In this document: piece by piece, positions 24,674 to 32,957 of the stretch | How the letters are laid out: each line of letters starts with the position of its first letter | How positions within the stretch are numbered: the first letter of the stretch is position 1 | DNA from: an uncultured Prevotella sp. | GTDB lineage: Bacteria; Bacteroidota; Bacteroidia; Bacteroidales; Bacteroidaceae | Assembly: GCA_905202125.1 (NCBI GenBank) | Contig: CAJKQX010000016.1 | Coordinates: forward strand, 1-37,612 | Direction of reading: 5' to 3' | Length of the DNA stretch: 37,612 nucleotides | Notes under the pieces: model-generated | Database searches by the model: none | The model's input: the letters and a program-made list of their open reading frames with translations, nothing else | Told to the model about the DNA's origin: nothing | Made by a program: the position numbers and the translations under genes

Positions 24674-24760
24674 CACAGGTTTTCTTCTGAAAAACAACTG
24701 GTTTTTGAATTAAAAACAAGTGGTTTTTGCTTGCAAAAGAGGCGCTTTTTGATTACAAAA
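24674..24760. repeat. Tandem array of four ~22-bp A/T-tract units
   Basis: The units are 24674-24694 (21 bp), 24695-24716, 24717-24738 and 24739-24760 (22 bp each). Each has a 7-nt core (CACAGG, CAACTGG, CAAGTGG, GAGGCGC), a T-tract of 4-5, a 4-6 nt spacer and an A-tract of 4-5. Contiguous repeats without spacers and with degenerate cores exclude CRISPR. An open frame crosses it on the minus strand (24798-24613) with a periodic Lys/Phe-rich product, but I do not call it a gene. The rest of the 303-bp gap between the helicase gene and serC is A/T-rich and holds only the serC promoter. Confidence 0.75.
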
Positions 24761-24824
24761 AAGGAACTTACACGATTGAATTTCATCAAATAAATCATCC
24801 TGTTTCCATTTTATGAATGAATTA

Positions 24825-24856
24825 TTTGCCTATCTCAAAATTTTCATGTATATTCG
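24825..24856 (+). promoter_or_regulatory. Candidate promoter of serC
   Basis: TTTG (24825-24828), a 20-bp spacer and TATATTCG (24849-24856, one mismatch to TAnnTTTG) give a leader of about 40 nt before serC. Confidence 0.55.
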
Positions 24857-24899
24857 CACTCATTATTGATTTTATTAATTACAATTAAATAACATACAG

Positions 24900-25967
24900 A
24901 TGAAGAAGTACAACTTTAATGCCGGTCCGTCGATGCTTCCGCGCGAAGTGATCGAGAATACGGCAAAACAGATTTTAGACTTCAATGGTTCGGGACTTTC
25001 TCTTGCTGAAATCAGCCACAGAGCGAAAGATTTTCAGCCGGTAGTAGACGAAGCAGAAGCACTGATTAAGGAGTTATTGGAAATACCGGAAGGTTACTCC
25101 GTGCTTTTCTTGGGTGGCGGAGCTTCCCTGGAGTTCTGTATGATACCTTACAATTTCCTGGTCAAGAAGGCAGCTTACCTCAATACGGGTGTGTGGGCCA
25201 AGAAAGCCATGAAGGAGGCTAAACTGTTTGGCGAGGTAGTGGAGGTGGCGTCATCGGCCGATGCCAACTACACATTCATTCCCAAAGACTGGACATGCCC
25301 GGCTGATGCGGATTATCTGCACATCACAACCAACAATACCATCTATGGAACCGAGATACGCAAAGACCTCGATGTACCCGTTCGCCTGATTGCCGACATG
25401 TCTTCGGATATATTCAGCCGCCCGGTAGACGTATCAAAGTATGACTGCATTTACGGTGGAGCACAGAAGAATCTGGCAATGGCCGGCGTGACACTCGTCA
25501 TTGTCAAGAATGACGCGCTGGGCAAAGTAGAACGTCAGATACCTACAATGCTCGATTATCGCACACATGTAGAGAAAGGATCGATGTTCAACACGCCTCC
25601 CGTGGTTCCTATATATTCCGCGCTCGAAACTCTGCGCTGGCTTAAGGCTCAAGGCGGCATGAACGCTATGGACAAATTGGCTCACGAGCGTGCAGAAATA
25701 CTGTACAACGAAATAGATAGAAACAAATTGTTCCGTGGCACAGTGAAAGAAGAAGACCGCTCGCTCATGAATATCTGTTTCGTAATGAACGACGAATACA
25801 AGGAACTCGAGAAACCGTTCATGGACTTTGCCGTTGCTCAAGGCATGGTTGGCATCAAGGGCCATCGCTCTGTCGGCGGATTCCGTGCAAGCTGCTACAA
25901 CGCTCAGACCATCGAAGGTGTCAACGCGCTTGTCAATTGCATGAAAGAATTTGAGGCACAACACTAA
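24900..25967 (+). CDS. serC: Phosphoserine aminotransferase
   Basis: SerC transaminates 3-phosphohydroxypyruvate to phosphoserine with glutamate and PLP, the second step of serine synthesis; it can also act in the pyridoxal 5'-phosphate route. The 355 residues begin NFNAGPSMLP (5-14) and contain the PLP-phosphate loop GGGASLEF (72-79), TNNTIYGTEI (144-153), IADMSSDIFSRP and the PLP-binding Lys190 in YGGAQKN. The substrate-binding GHRSVGGFRASCYNA is near the C-terminus. It is the first gene of the ser cluster; an 82-bp gap with a hairpin separates it from serA. Confidence 0.96.
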   Translation: MKKYNFNAGPSMLPREVIENTAKQILDFNGSGLSLAEISHRAKDFQPVVDEAEALIKELLEIPEGYSVLFLGGGASLEFCMIPYNFLVKKAAYLNTGVWAKKAMKEAKLFGEVVEVASSADANYTFIPKDWTCPADADYLHITTNNTIYGTEIRKDLDVPVRLIADMSSDIFSRPVDVSKYDCIYGGAQKNLAMAGVTLVIVKNDALGKVERQIPTMLDYRTHVEKGSMFNTPPVVPIYSALETLRWLKAQGGMNAMDKLAHERAEILYNEIDRNKLFRGTVKEEDRSLMNICFVMNDEYKELEKPFMDFAVAQGMVGIKGHRSVGGFRASCYNAQTIEGVNALVNCMKEFEAQH

Positions 25968-25987
25968 TTTACAGACATTTATATCAA

Positions 25988-26024
25988 GGGTGGATAGTAG
26001 CATATCCGCCCTGATTTTATTTTA
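25988..26024 (+). terminator. Hairpin with T-rich tail between serC and serA
   Basis: GGGTGGATA (25988-25996) pairs with TATCCGCCC (26003-26011) with one wobble pair, a 6-nt loop and TGATTTTATTTTA after it. It could be a partial terminator that lowers serA expression relative to serC, or mark separate transcripts; no promoter match for serA was found. Confidence 0.65.
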
Positions 26025-26049
26025 AAACACTAATTTTGAAACCATAATT

Positions 26050-26967
26050 ATGAAAATATTAGTAGCTACCGAAAAGCCGTTTGCAGCAACAGCCGTGAAC
26101 GGAATACGCCAAGAGATAGAAGGTGCGGGACATGAACTCGTATTGTTGGAAAAATACACTGAAAAGCAGCAATTGCTCGACGCAGTGGCTCAGGCTGACG
26201 CAATGATTGTGCGCTCCGACAAAATCACTTCCGACGTACTGGAGAAGGCAGACAATCTCAAAATCGTTGTTAGAGCCGGTGCCGGATACGACAATATAGA
26301 TTGCGACTTTGCAAAAACAAAGAATATCGTAGTGGAGAATACTCCGGGACAGAACTCAAACGCAGTGGCCGAACTCGTGTTTGGCATGCTCGTTTATCTT
26401 GCCCGCGGTTTCTATTCAGGCAAAGCAGGATTCGAGCTGAAAGGTCGCAAACTCGGTATATTGGCTTATGGCAATGTGGGACGCAACGTTGCACGCATAG
26501 CCAAAGGCTTCGGAATGGATATTTTTGCCTATGATGCGTTCTGCCCGAAAGAGGCTATCGAGGCCGATGGTGTAGTAGCTGTGGATAGCCAGGATGCTCT
26601 TTTTGAGACTTGCGACATCGTTTCGCTTCATATCCCGGCCACACCTCAGACCAAAGAAAGCATCAATTATGCGCTCGTAAACAAGATGGGCAAGAACGGA
26701 ATCCTCGTAAACACAGCTCGCAAGGAGGTGATCAACGAACCCGAGCTCATCAAACTGATGACAGAGAGAACCGACCTTAAATACATCACGGACATCAAGC
26801 CCGATGCTGATGCAGAATTCGCACAGTTTGAAGGTCGCTATTTCAGCACACCTAAGAAAATGGGGGCTCAGACAGCAGAGGCAAATATCAATGCCGGTAT
26901 CGCTGCCGCCAAACAGATCAACGCGTTCTTCAAGGACGGTTGCACCAAATTCCAAGTAAACAAATAA
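26050..26967 (+). CDS. serA: D-3-phosphoglycerate dehydrogenase, short Lys-type
   Basis: SerA oxidises 3-phosphoglycerate to 3-phosphohydroxypyruvate, the first step of serine synthesis. The 305 residues form the two-domain D-2-hydroxyacid dehydrogenase core: VRAGAGYDNID (74-84), NTPGQNSNAVAELV (97-110), the NAD-binding GILAYGNVGRNVA (136-148), LHIPATPQT (193-201) and NTARKEVINE with Arg224. There is no C-terminal ACT or ASB domain, so serine feedback by that route is unlikely. Where the family normally has the catalytic His (TPHIGA), this protein reads TPKKMGA, with Lys269 or Lys270 in place of His. Such Lys-type short enzymes have been described from Entamoeba with Bacteroides relatives, as I recall. 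It is followed by the DUF1015 gene after 10 bp. Confidence 0.93.
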   Translation: MKILVATEKPFAATAVNGIRQEIEGAGHELVLLEKYTEKQQLLDAVAQADAMIVRSDKITSDVLEKADNLKIVVRAGAGYDNIDCDFAKTKNIVVENTPGQNSNAVAELVFGMLVYLARGFYSGKAGFELKGRKLGILAYGNVGRNVARIAKGFGMDIFAYDAFCPKEAIEADGVVAVDSQDALFETCDIVSLHIPATPQTKESINYALVNKMGKNGILVNTARKEVINEPELIKLMTERTDLKYITDIKPDADAEFAQFEGRYFSTPKKMGAQTAEANINAGIAAAKQINAFFKDGCTKFQVNK

Positions 26968-26977
26968 ATATCAGACT

Positions 26978-28225
26978 ATGGCTATCATAAAACCTTTCAA
27001 GGGATTGCGCCCGCCACGCGAACTTGTTGAGCGAGTGGAGTCAAGACCATACGATGTGCTCGACAGCGAGGAAGCACGCCTGGAGGCCGGTGATAACGAA
27101 ATGAGTCTCTATCATATCATCAAGCCGGAAATCGATTTCGACCCAAGTGTGAGCGAGTATGACGAGCGTGTCTATCAGAAAGCCGCTGAGAATTTCAACA
27201 AGTTCCAGGCCAACGGTTGGCTGAAACAGGACGATAAGGACTGTTATTACATCTATGCCCAGACCATGAACGGCAAGACTCAGTACGGACTTGTGGTAGG
27301 TGCCTATGTCAACGACTATATGACGGGTGTCATAAAGAAGCATGAGCTGACACGTCGCGACAAAGAGGAGGACCGCATGAAGCATGTACGTGTATGCAAT
27401 GCCAACATCGAGCCGGTGTTCTTCGCCTATCCGGACAACACGGTTCTGAACGATCTGATAAACAAATACGCTAAAACCGAACCCGAATACGACTTTATCG
27501 CCCCGATAGACGGCTTCCGCCATCAGTTCTGGGTGATAAGCGACGACAAGGATATCGACGCCGTAACTGCAGAATTTGCAAAGATGCCTTCGTTGTATAT
27601 TGCCGATGGACATCATCGCAGCGCCGCCGCCGCATTGGTGGGTGCCGAAAAAGCCAAACAGAACCACGACCATAAGGGTGACGAAGAGTACAATTATTTC
27701 ATGGCTGTGTGCTTTCAGGCATCTCAACTCACCATTCTGGACTACAACCGACTGGTGAAAGACCTGAACGGACTCACGGCCGAGCAATTGCTTGATGCGC
27801 TGAAACAGAATTTCGACGTTGAAGACAAAGGCACAGAGATATACAAACCGACCGAAATACACAATTTCTCGATGTATCTTGAAGGTCGTTGGTACAGTCT
27901 CACCGCAAAGAAAGGAACTTACGACGATGCCGATCCTATCGGTGTGCTCGATGTTGACATATCAAGTCGACTGATTCTCGATGATATTTTGGGTATCAAG
28001 GACTTACGTTCTGACAAACGCATCGATTTCGTGGGCGGACTGCGCGGACTCAAAGAACTGAAACGAAGAGTGGACAACGGCGAGATGAAACTGGCTTTGG
28101 CTCTCTATCCTGTATCAATGAAACAGATTATGGACATTGCCGACAGCGGAAACATCATGCCCCCGAAGGCCACATGGTTTGAACCGAAACTGCGTTCAGG
28201 TCTGGTAATCCACAAATTGGTATAA
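26978..28225 (+). CDS. DUF1015 family protein, serA-linked
   Basis: This 415-residue cytosolic protein belongs to DUF1015: it has FKGLRPPRE and RPYDVLDSEEAR near the N-terminus (7-34), KHELTRRDKEEDRMKH (121-136), and the strongest motif IADGHHRSAAA (208-218). The last third contains LDVDISSRLILDDILGI and VGGLRGLKEL. DGHHR-type motifs are also found in ParB-like free serine kinases such as archaeal SerK, where they take part in nucleotide or phosphate chemistry; that likeness is from memory and is not a homology test. The gene lies 10 bp after serA and is followed by a terminator, so it is very probably in the serine operon. A role in serine or phosphoserine metabolism is my inference; the biochemical function is not established here. 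Confidence 0.85.
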   Translation: MAIIKPFKGLRPPRELVERVESRPYDVLDSEEARLEAGDNEMSLYHIIKPEIDFDPSVSEYDERVYQKAAENFNKFQANGWLKQDDKDCYYIYAQTMNGKTQYGLVVGAYVNDYMTGVIKKHELTRRDKEEDRMKHVRVCNANIEPVFFAYPDNTVLNDLINKYAKTEPEYDFIAPIDGFRHQFWVISDDKDIDAVTAEFAKMPSLYIADGHHRSAAAALVGAEKAKQNHDHKGDEEYNYFMAVCFQASQLTILDYNRLVKDLNGLTAEQLLDALKQNFDVEDKGTEIYKPTEIHNFSMYLEGRWYSLTAKKGTYDDADPIGVLDVDISSRLILDDILGIKDLRSDKRIDFVGGLRGLKELKRRVDNGEMKLALALYPVSMKQIMDIADSGNIMPPKATWFEPKLRSGLVIHKLV

Positions 28226-28252
28226 ATCAAAATCTTATTCTATAAATTAATG

Positions 28253-28295
28253 TCAGAGACTGATGAACTATATTGTCAGTCTCTGATTGATTTTA
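28253..28295 (+). terminator. Terminator of the serA-DUF1015 transcript
   Basis: An 11-bp perfect stem (28253-28263 with 28276-28286, TCAGAGACTGA) has a 12-nt loop and is followed by TTGATTTTAATT. Confidence 0.75.
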
Positions 28296-28316
28296 ATTCA
28301 ATAATTTGTACATACA

Positions 28317-28931
28317 ATGTCGATGCCTGTTTCCGACGAATACAAAACAATAAATGATGAAATCGCCAAAGGCTTCTACACGGAGAAGCGTAGTAAGTTT
28401 CTTTCTTTCGTTCATCACGTGCAATCGGAGGAAGAAATCAAACTCATTATTCAGAAATATCGCAAGGAATATTACGACGCCCGACATGTATGTTACGCCT
28501 ATGTGCTCGAACCCGATTGCAGCAAATTCAGGGCTAATGACGATGGAGAGCCAGGAGGAACAGCCGGCAAACCTATCTTAGGACAAATCAATAAGTTGGG
28601 ACTAACCGAAGTTCTTGTCATCGTTGTTCGTTATTATGGCGGTATCAATCTGGGAACCGGCGGACTCGTTGTGGCATATCGCACAGCCGCAGCAGAGGCT
28701 TTGTCCACAGCGAATATCATAGAATGTCATGTACAGAAAACCATTAAATTCAAATATCCCTACGAAATGACAAACGACGTGATGCGTATTGTCAAGGAAA
28801 TGTCGCCCACGGTTGTGGCGCAAGATTATGTTGACAATCAGTGTGAAATCACACTCCGTATCCGAGAAATGTATGCCGATCAATTGCTCGAAAAATTAAA
28901 CAAAGCAAAACAGAACAGGGGACTTATTTGA
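28317..28931 (+). CDS. YigZ/IMPACT family protein
   Basis: The protein has 204 residues; the ATG at 28317 is used, with a second Met two codons later. It contains the UPF0029 N-terminal domain with KSKF-like RSKFLSF (24-30), ARHVCYAYVL (55-64), DDGEPGGTAGKPIL (75-88) and the family signature VIVVRYYGGINLGTGGLVVAY (split over 101-121). The C-terminal part (from about 143) is the ferredoxin-fold DUF1949 domain. YigZ relatives are linked to the eukaryotic translation regulator IMPACT and may bind nucleic acid or ribosomes; no enzyme activity is known to me. It is a stand-alone gene between two terminators. No clean promoter was found. Confidence 0.9.
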   Translation: MSMPVSDEYKTINDEIAKGFYTEKRSKFLSFVHHVQSEEEIKLIIQKYRKEYYDARHVCYAYVLEPDCSKFRANDDGEPGGTAGKPILGQINKLGLTEVLVIVVRYYGGINLGTGGLVVAYRTAAAEALSTANIIECHVQKTIKFKYPYEMTNDVMRIVKEMSPTVVAQDYVDNQCEITLRIREMYADQLLEKLNKAKQNRGLI

Positions 28932-28959
28932 TAATCCGGATAAATCACGTTCCCGCCTC

Positions 28960-28983
28960 ACGAATCGGTGGATTCGTTTTATT
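28960..28983 (+). terminator. Short terminator after the YigZ gene
   Basis: ACGAATC (28960-28966) pairs with GATTCGT (28971-28977) around a 4-nt GGTG loop, followed by TTTATTC. Confidence 0.7.
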
Positions 28984-29020
28984 CTACACTTTGTCTTGAG
29001 TCAATCTTCTGTATAGATTA

Positions 29021-29052
29021 TTTGGCTGTAAAATTTATTTTTTTTATCTTTG
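29021..29052 (+). promoter_or_regulatory. Promoter of ileS
   Basis: TTTG (29021-29024), a 20-bp spacer and TATCTTTG (29045-29052) match both consensus elements. The leader to the ATG at 29087 is about 30 nt and A/T-rich, without a Shine-Dalgarno sequence or a T-box, the latter being a feature of Firmicutes. Confidence 0.8.
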
Positions 29053-29086
29053 CACCCATATATTTTTTATTTAAACAAATACAGCA

Positions 29087-32000
29087 ATGGCCAAGAAATT
29101 TGCCGAATATACAGGACTTGATTTAACAGCAACAAACAATAAAGTGCTTGCAGAGTGGAAAAAGAATGATGTTTTTCACAAAACAATCGACGAACGTGAA
29201 GGTTGTCCGCAATTCGTATTCTTCGAAGGACCACCCTCAGCCAATGGTCACCCGGGTATTCATCACGTACTCGCACGAAGCATAAAAGATACTTTCAACA
29301 GATACAAGACGATGAAAGGTTTTCAGGTTCATCGTAAGGCAGGATGGGATACTCACGGACTTCCAGTTGAACTTGGTGTGGAGAAAGAACTCGGAATCAC
29401 AAAAGCCGACATAGACAACAAGGATTCTGAAAAATATATTTCGGTAAAGGACTACAATGCCAAATGTCGTCAAAACGTGATGATGTTCACAGAGGAATGG
29501 CGCAAACTCACTGAAGAAATGGGCTATTTCGTCGATTTGGACAATCCATATATCACATACGACAATAAGTATATTGAAACTTTGTGGTGGTTGTTAAAGG
29601 AACTTTATAAGAAAGATTTGCTCTATAAAGGATACACCATACAACCTTACAGCCCCGCAGCCGGCACCGGACTGAGCTCACATGAACTTAATCAACCTGG
29701 TTGTTATCGCGACGTGAAAGATACAACCATGACAGCCCAGTTCCTCATTAAGAATCCAAAACCGGAAATGACTGCATGGGGTGAACCGTATTTCCTCGCA
29801 TGGACAACTACACCGTGGACACTTGCCGCTAACTCGGCACTGTGTGTAGGTCCGAAATACGAATATGTCGCCATTCAGACATACAATCCTTATACAGGCA
29901 AGCCGGAAACAGTGGTTCTTGCCAATGACCGTGTGGCTGCTTACTTTAACGCCGAAGGTAAAGATGCCGATATGACGGCATATAAAAAAGGTGATAAGAT
30001 TATCCCGTGGAAGGTAGTCGGTACTTATAAAGGCACAGATCTCGAGGGTATGGAATATGAACAGCTCATGCCTTTCATCAAACCCATGGCGGAAGGGGCA
30101 TTCCGCGTCATATCGGGCGATTATGTTACAACCGAAGACGGTACGGGAATCGTTCATATAGCACCTAATTTCGGTGCCGATGACGCTTTCGTGGCCAAGA
30201 AAGCCGGTGTCCCGCCCATCATTCTCATCGACAAGAAAGGTCAGGAACGCCCGGTTGTCGACCTTCAAGGCAAATATTATCTTGTAGAAGATCTTGATGC
30301 GGATTTCGTTTCAAAGTATGTTAATGTAGAACTCTGGAATAAATACGCCGGAAGATACGTTAAGAATGCATACGACGAAACACTGACAGACAAGGACGAA
30401 ACTCTCGACATCACCATCTGTATGGACTTGAAAGCCGACAACAAAGCATTCAAGATAGAAAAGCATGTGCACAACTATCCTCACTGTTGGCGCACAGACA
30501 AACCGATACTTTACTATCCTCTCGATAGTTGGTTCATCCGTTCGACCGACAAAAAGGACAGAATGTTTGAACTGAACAAGACCATCAACTGGCAACCGGA
30601 ATCTACTGGAACAGGTCGATTCGGCAATTGGCTTGAGAATCTTAATGATTGGAACCTCTCGCGAAGCCGTTTCTGGGGAACTCCTCTGCCCGTATGGCGT
30701 AATGATGAAGGCGATGAGATTTGTATAGGTTCATTAAAGGAACTTTACTATGAAATAGAAAAGAGCGTAACAGCAGGCTTTATGAGCAGTAATCCCTTGA
30801 AGGACAAAGGATTTGTTCCCGGTGATTACAGCAAAGAAAATTACGATCGCATCGATTTACACCGTCCTTATGTGGACGATATCGTATTGGTAGGCAACAG
30901 CGGCAAGCCAATGAAGAGAGAGACAGACCTTATCGACGTTTGGTTTGACAGCGGCTCCATGCCTTACGCACAGATACATTATCCTTTCGAAAACAAAGAG
31001 ATGATAGATGATCGTAAAGCCTTTCCGGCCGATTTCATCAACGAAGGTGTCGACCAGACACGTGGATGGTTCTTCACATTGCATGCGATTGCGACAATGA
31101 TATTCGATAGTGTGGCTTTCAAGAACGTAATCTCTTCTGGTCTGGTGCTTGATGCCAAAGGCAATAAGATGAGCAAGCATGTGGGTAATGTGGTCAATCC
31201 GTTTGAGATGATAGAGAAATACGGATCGGATGCCGTACGTTTCTATATGATGACCAACTCAGATCCGTGGGACAATCTGAAATTCAATCCCGACGGAGTG
31301 GATGAGGTACGCCGCAAATTCTTTGGTACATTATATAATACATACTCATTCTTCGCTCTGTATGCCAATGTTGACGGTTTTGATTACAGTCAGGATGAGG
31401 TCAAATATGAAGAGCGTCCGGAGATAGACCGTTGGATTTTATCTGAACTTCATTCCCTCATAAAGGAAGTGGAAAAGGAAATGGACGGATACAACCCGAC
31501 CAAAGCCGGTCGATTGATTGAATCGTTTGTAAACAACGACCTCAGCAACTGGTATGTCCGTCTTAACAGAAAACGTTTCTGGGGCAAAGAGATGAGCCAA
31601 GACAAGTTGAGTGCATATCAGACATTGTACACTTGTCTTGAAGTGGTCGCCAAATTGCTTGCTCCATTCGCTCCGTTCTACTCCGATCGTCTGTACTTGG
31701 ACCTTGTGAAAGTTTCCGGAAAGGGCAATTCCATTTCTGTACACTTAGCTGACTATCCGGTAGCCGATGATTCGTTTATTGATAAAGATCTTGAGGCACG
31801 TATGAGCATGGCACAGAAACTGACATCAATGATACTGGCTTTGCGTCGTAAAGTGAATATCAAAGTGCGTCAGCCGTTACAGGAAATTATGATTCCTGCA
31901 ACAGACGAGCAGCAGAAGCGTCACATTGAGGCTGTTAAGAATCAGATTCTCAATGAGGTGAATGTGAAAAACCTAAAGTTTGTAGAAGGCTCTGATGTAC

Positions 32001-32524
32001 TTGTGAAGAAGGTGAAATGCAATTTCCGCACAATGGGAAAGAAATTCGGCAAGCTCATGAAAGGTATTGCCGGAGAAATAAGTGCACTCGACCAGCAACA
32101 GATCTCCTTGTTTGAGAAACAAGGCTTTACCACTGTAAATGTCGGAGGACAGAGTGTCACAATCGATCTCGAAGATGTAGATATTGTAAGTGAGGATATT
32201 CCCGGATGGCTCGTTGCAAATGACGGTAATTTGACCGTTGCATTGGAAATCGAACTGACAGAAGAGTTGCGTAGGGAAGGTACTGCTCGCGAACTTATCA
32301 ATAGAATCCAGAACATGCGCAAAGACAATTCTTTGGAAATCACTGACAGAATCAATGTCACGATATCTCCAAATGAAGAAATGGGCAATGCCATTGCAAG
32401 TTTCGATGAATATATAAAAGGTCAGGTACTTGCTGACAATATCTCAATCGGGAAAAACGATGGACAGTGTGTTGATTTTGACAATTATCAACTCAATATC
32501 AAAATCGAAAAGATAAATGGATAA
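29087..32524 (+). CDS. ileS: Isoleucyl-tRNA synthetase
   Basis: The enzyme charges tRNA-Ile and edits misactivated valine. At 1145 residues it is the long class I form common in Bacteroidota and eukaryotes, typical of the mupirocin-tolerant clade, though resistance cannot be read from sequence alone. The HIGH-type motif appears as SANGHPGIHH (51-60), the editing region holds TTPWTLAANSALCVG, and KMSKH is at 694-698 after WFDSGSMPYAQ and VDQTRGWFFTLHA. The anticodon-binding domain follows (IDRWILSELHSLIKEV), and the C-terminus lacks the zinc finger of the E. coli type. It heads a co-directional run with the DksA-like gene (46 bp later), lspA and beyond. Confidence 0.96.
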   Translation: MAKKFAEYTGLDLTATNNKVLAEWKKNDVFHKTIDEREGCPQFVFFEGPPSANGHPGIHHVLARSIKDTFNRYKTMKGFQVHRKAGWDTHGLPVELGVEKELGITKADIDNKDSEKYISVKDYNAKCRQNVMMFTEEWRKLTEEMGYFVDLDNPYITYDNKYIETLWWLLKELYKKDLLYKGYTIQPYSPAAGTGLSSHELNQPGCYRDVKDTTMTAQFLIKNPKPEMTAWGEPYFLAWTTTPWTLAANSALCVGPKYEYVAIQTYNPYTGKPETVVLANDRVAAYFNAEGKDADMTAYKKGDKIIPWKVVGTYKGTDLEGMEYEQLMPFIKPMAEGAFRVISGDYVTTEDGTGIVHIAPNFGADDAFVAKKAGVPPIILIDKKGQERPVVDLQGKYYLVEDLDADFVSKYVNVELWNKYAGRYVKNAYDETLTDKDETLDITICMDLKADNKAFKIEKHVHNYPHCWRTDKPILYYPLDSWFIRSTDKKDRMFELNKTINWQPESTGTGRFGNWLENLNDWNLSRSRFWGTPLPVWRNDEGDEICIGSLKELYYEIEKSVTAGFMSSNPLKDKGFVPGDYSKENYDRIDLHRPYVDDIVLVGNSGKPMKRETDLIDVWFDSGSMPYAQIHYPFENKEMIDDRKAFPADFINEGVDQTRGWFFTLHAIATMIFDSVAFKNVISSGLVLDAKGNKMSKHVGNVVNPFEMIEKYGSDAVRFYMMTNSDPWDNLKFNPDGVDEVRRKFFGTLYNTYSFFALYANVDGFDYSQDEVKYEERPEIDRWILSELHSLIKEVEKEMDGYNPTKAGRLIESFVNNDLSNWYVRLNRKRFWGKEMSQDKLSAYQTLYTCLEVVAKLLAPFAPFYSDRLYLDLVKVSGKGNSISVHLADYPVADDSFIDKDLEARMSMAQKLTSMILALRRKVNIKVRQPLQEIMIPATDEQQKRHIEAVKNQILNEVNVKNLKFVEGSDVLVKKVKCNFRTMGKKFGKLMKGIAGEISALDQQQISLFEKQGFTTVNVGGQSVTIDLEDVDIVSEDIPGWLVANDGNLTVALEIELTEELRREGTARELINRIQNMRKDNSLEITDRINVTISPNEEMGNAIASFDEYIKGQVLADNISIGKNDGQCVDFDNYQLNIKIEKING

Positions 32525-32576
32525 TAATTGATATAAAGATTACATATATTTATCACACCACTAAAAATTAATGATT

Positions 32577-32957
32577 ATGGCAGATAAGACACGATATACG
32601 GACAGCGAATTGGAAGAATTCAGAGAGATCATAAATGAAAAACTTCGTTTGGCCCGCCGCGACTATACCGAAATGATGAAACAACTGATGAATGCCGATG
32701 GCAATGATGTAGATGACACATCACCAACATATAAAGCTTTGGAAGAAGGAAGTGCATCGCAAACCAAAGAAGACCTTGTGCAGATGGCCAATCGTCAGCA
32801 AAAATTCATTCAAGGACTGGAAGCAGCATTGGTTCGTATCGAAAACAAAACTTACGGTATTGACCGCATCACCAAAGAACTTATTCCCAAAGAACGTCTG
32901 CGTGCCGTTCCACATGCCACACTGAGCGTGGCATCCAAGAATGCCCGTAAGAAATGA
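32577..32957 (+). CDS. DksA/TraR-like protein lacking zinc-finger cysteines
   Basis: The protein has 126 residues from the ATG at 32577; an ATG two codons earlier (32571) is also possible. It has the coiled-coil start YTDSELEEFREIINEKL, an acidic tip segment DGNDVDDTSPTYKALEEG (which in DksA enters the secondary channel of RNA polymerase) and the C-terminal globular signature YGIDRITKELIPKERLRAVPHAT. The zinc-finger region contains no cysteine at all: the usual YGICxxTG reads YGIDRIT. Cys-poor DksA-like proteins are known, and this one should fold without zinc. It overlaps lspA by four bases (ATGA). It probably acts as an RNA-polymerase-binding regulator, with ppGpp response unknown. Confidence 0.88.
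   Translation: MADKTRYTDSELEEFREIINEKLRLARRDYTEMMKQLMNADGNDVDDTSPTYKALEEGSASQTKEDLVQMANRQQKFIQGLEAALVRIENKTYGIDRITKELIPKERLRAVPHATLSVASKNARKK

Noticed and set aside
24674..24760. CRISPR array
   Set aside because: Units are contiguous with no spacers, cores vary between units, and no cas gene is present.
24613..24798. Minus-strand 61-codon open frame with periodic Lys/Phe residues
   Set aside because: The periodicity is a by-product of the 22-bp repeats. There is no promoter, and the array is better explained as DNA structure.
29053..29086. T-box or other riboswitch in front of ileS
   Set aside because: The leader is only about 30 nt and A/T-rich, with no stem or T-box consensus; the promoter sits directly upstream.
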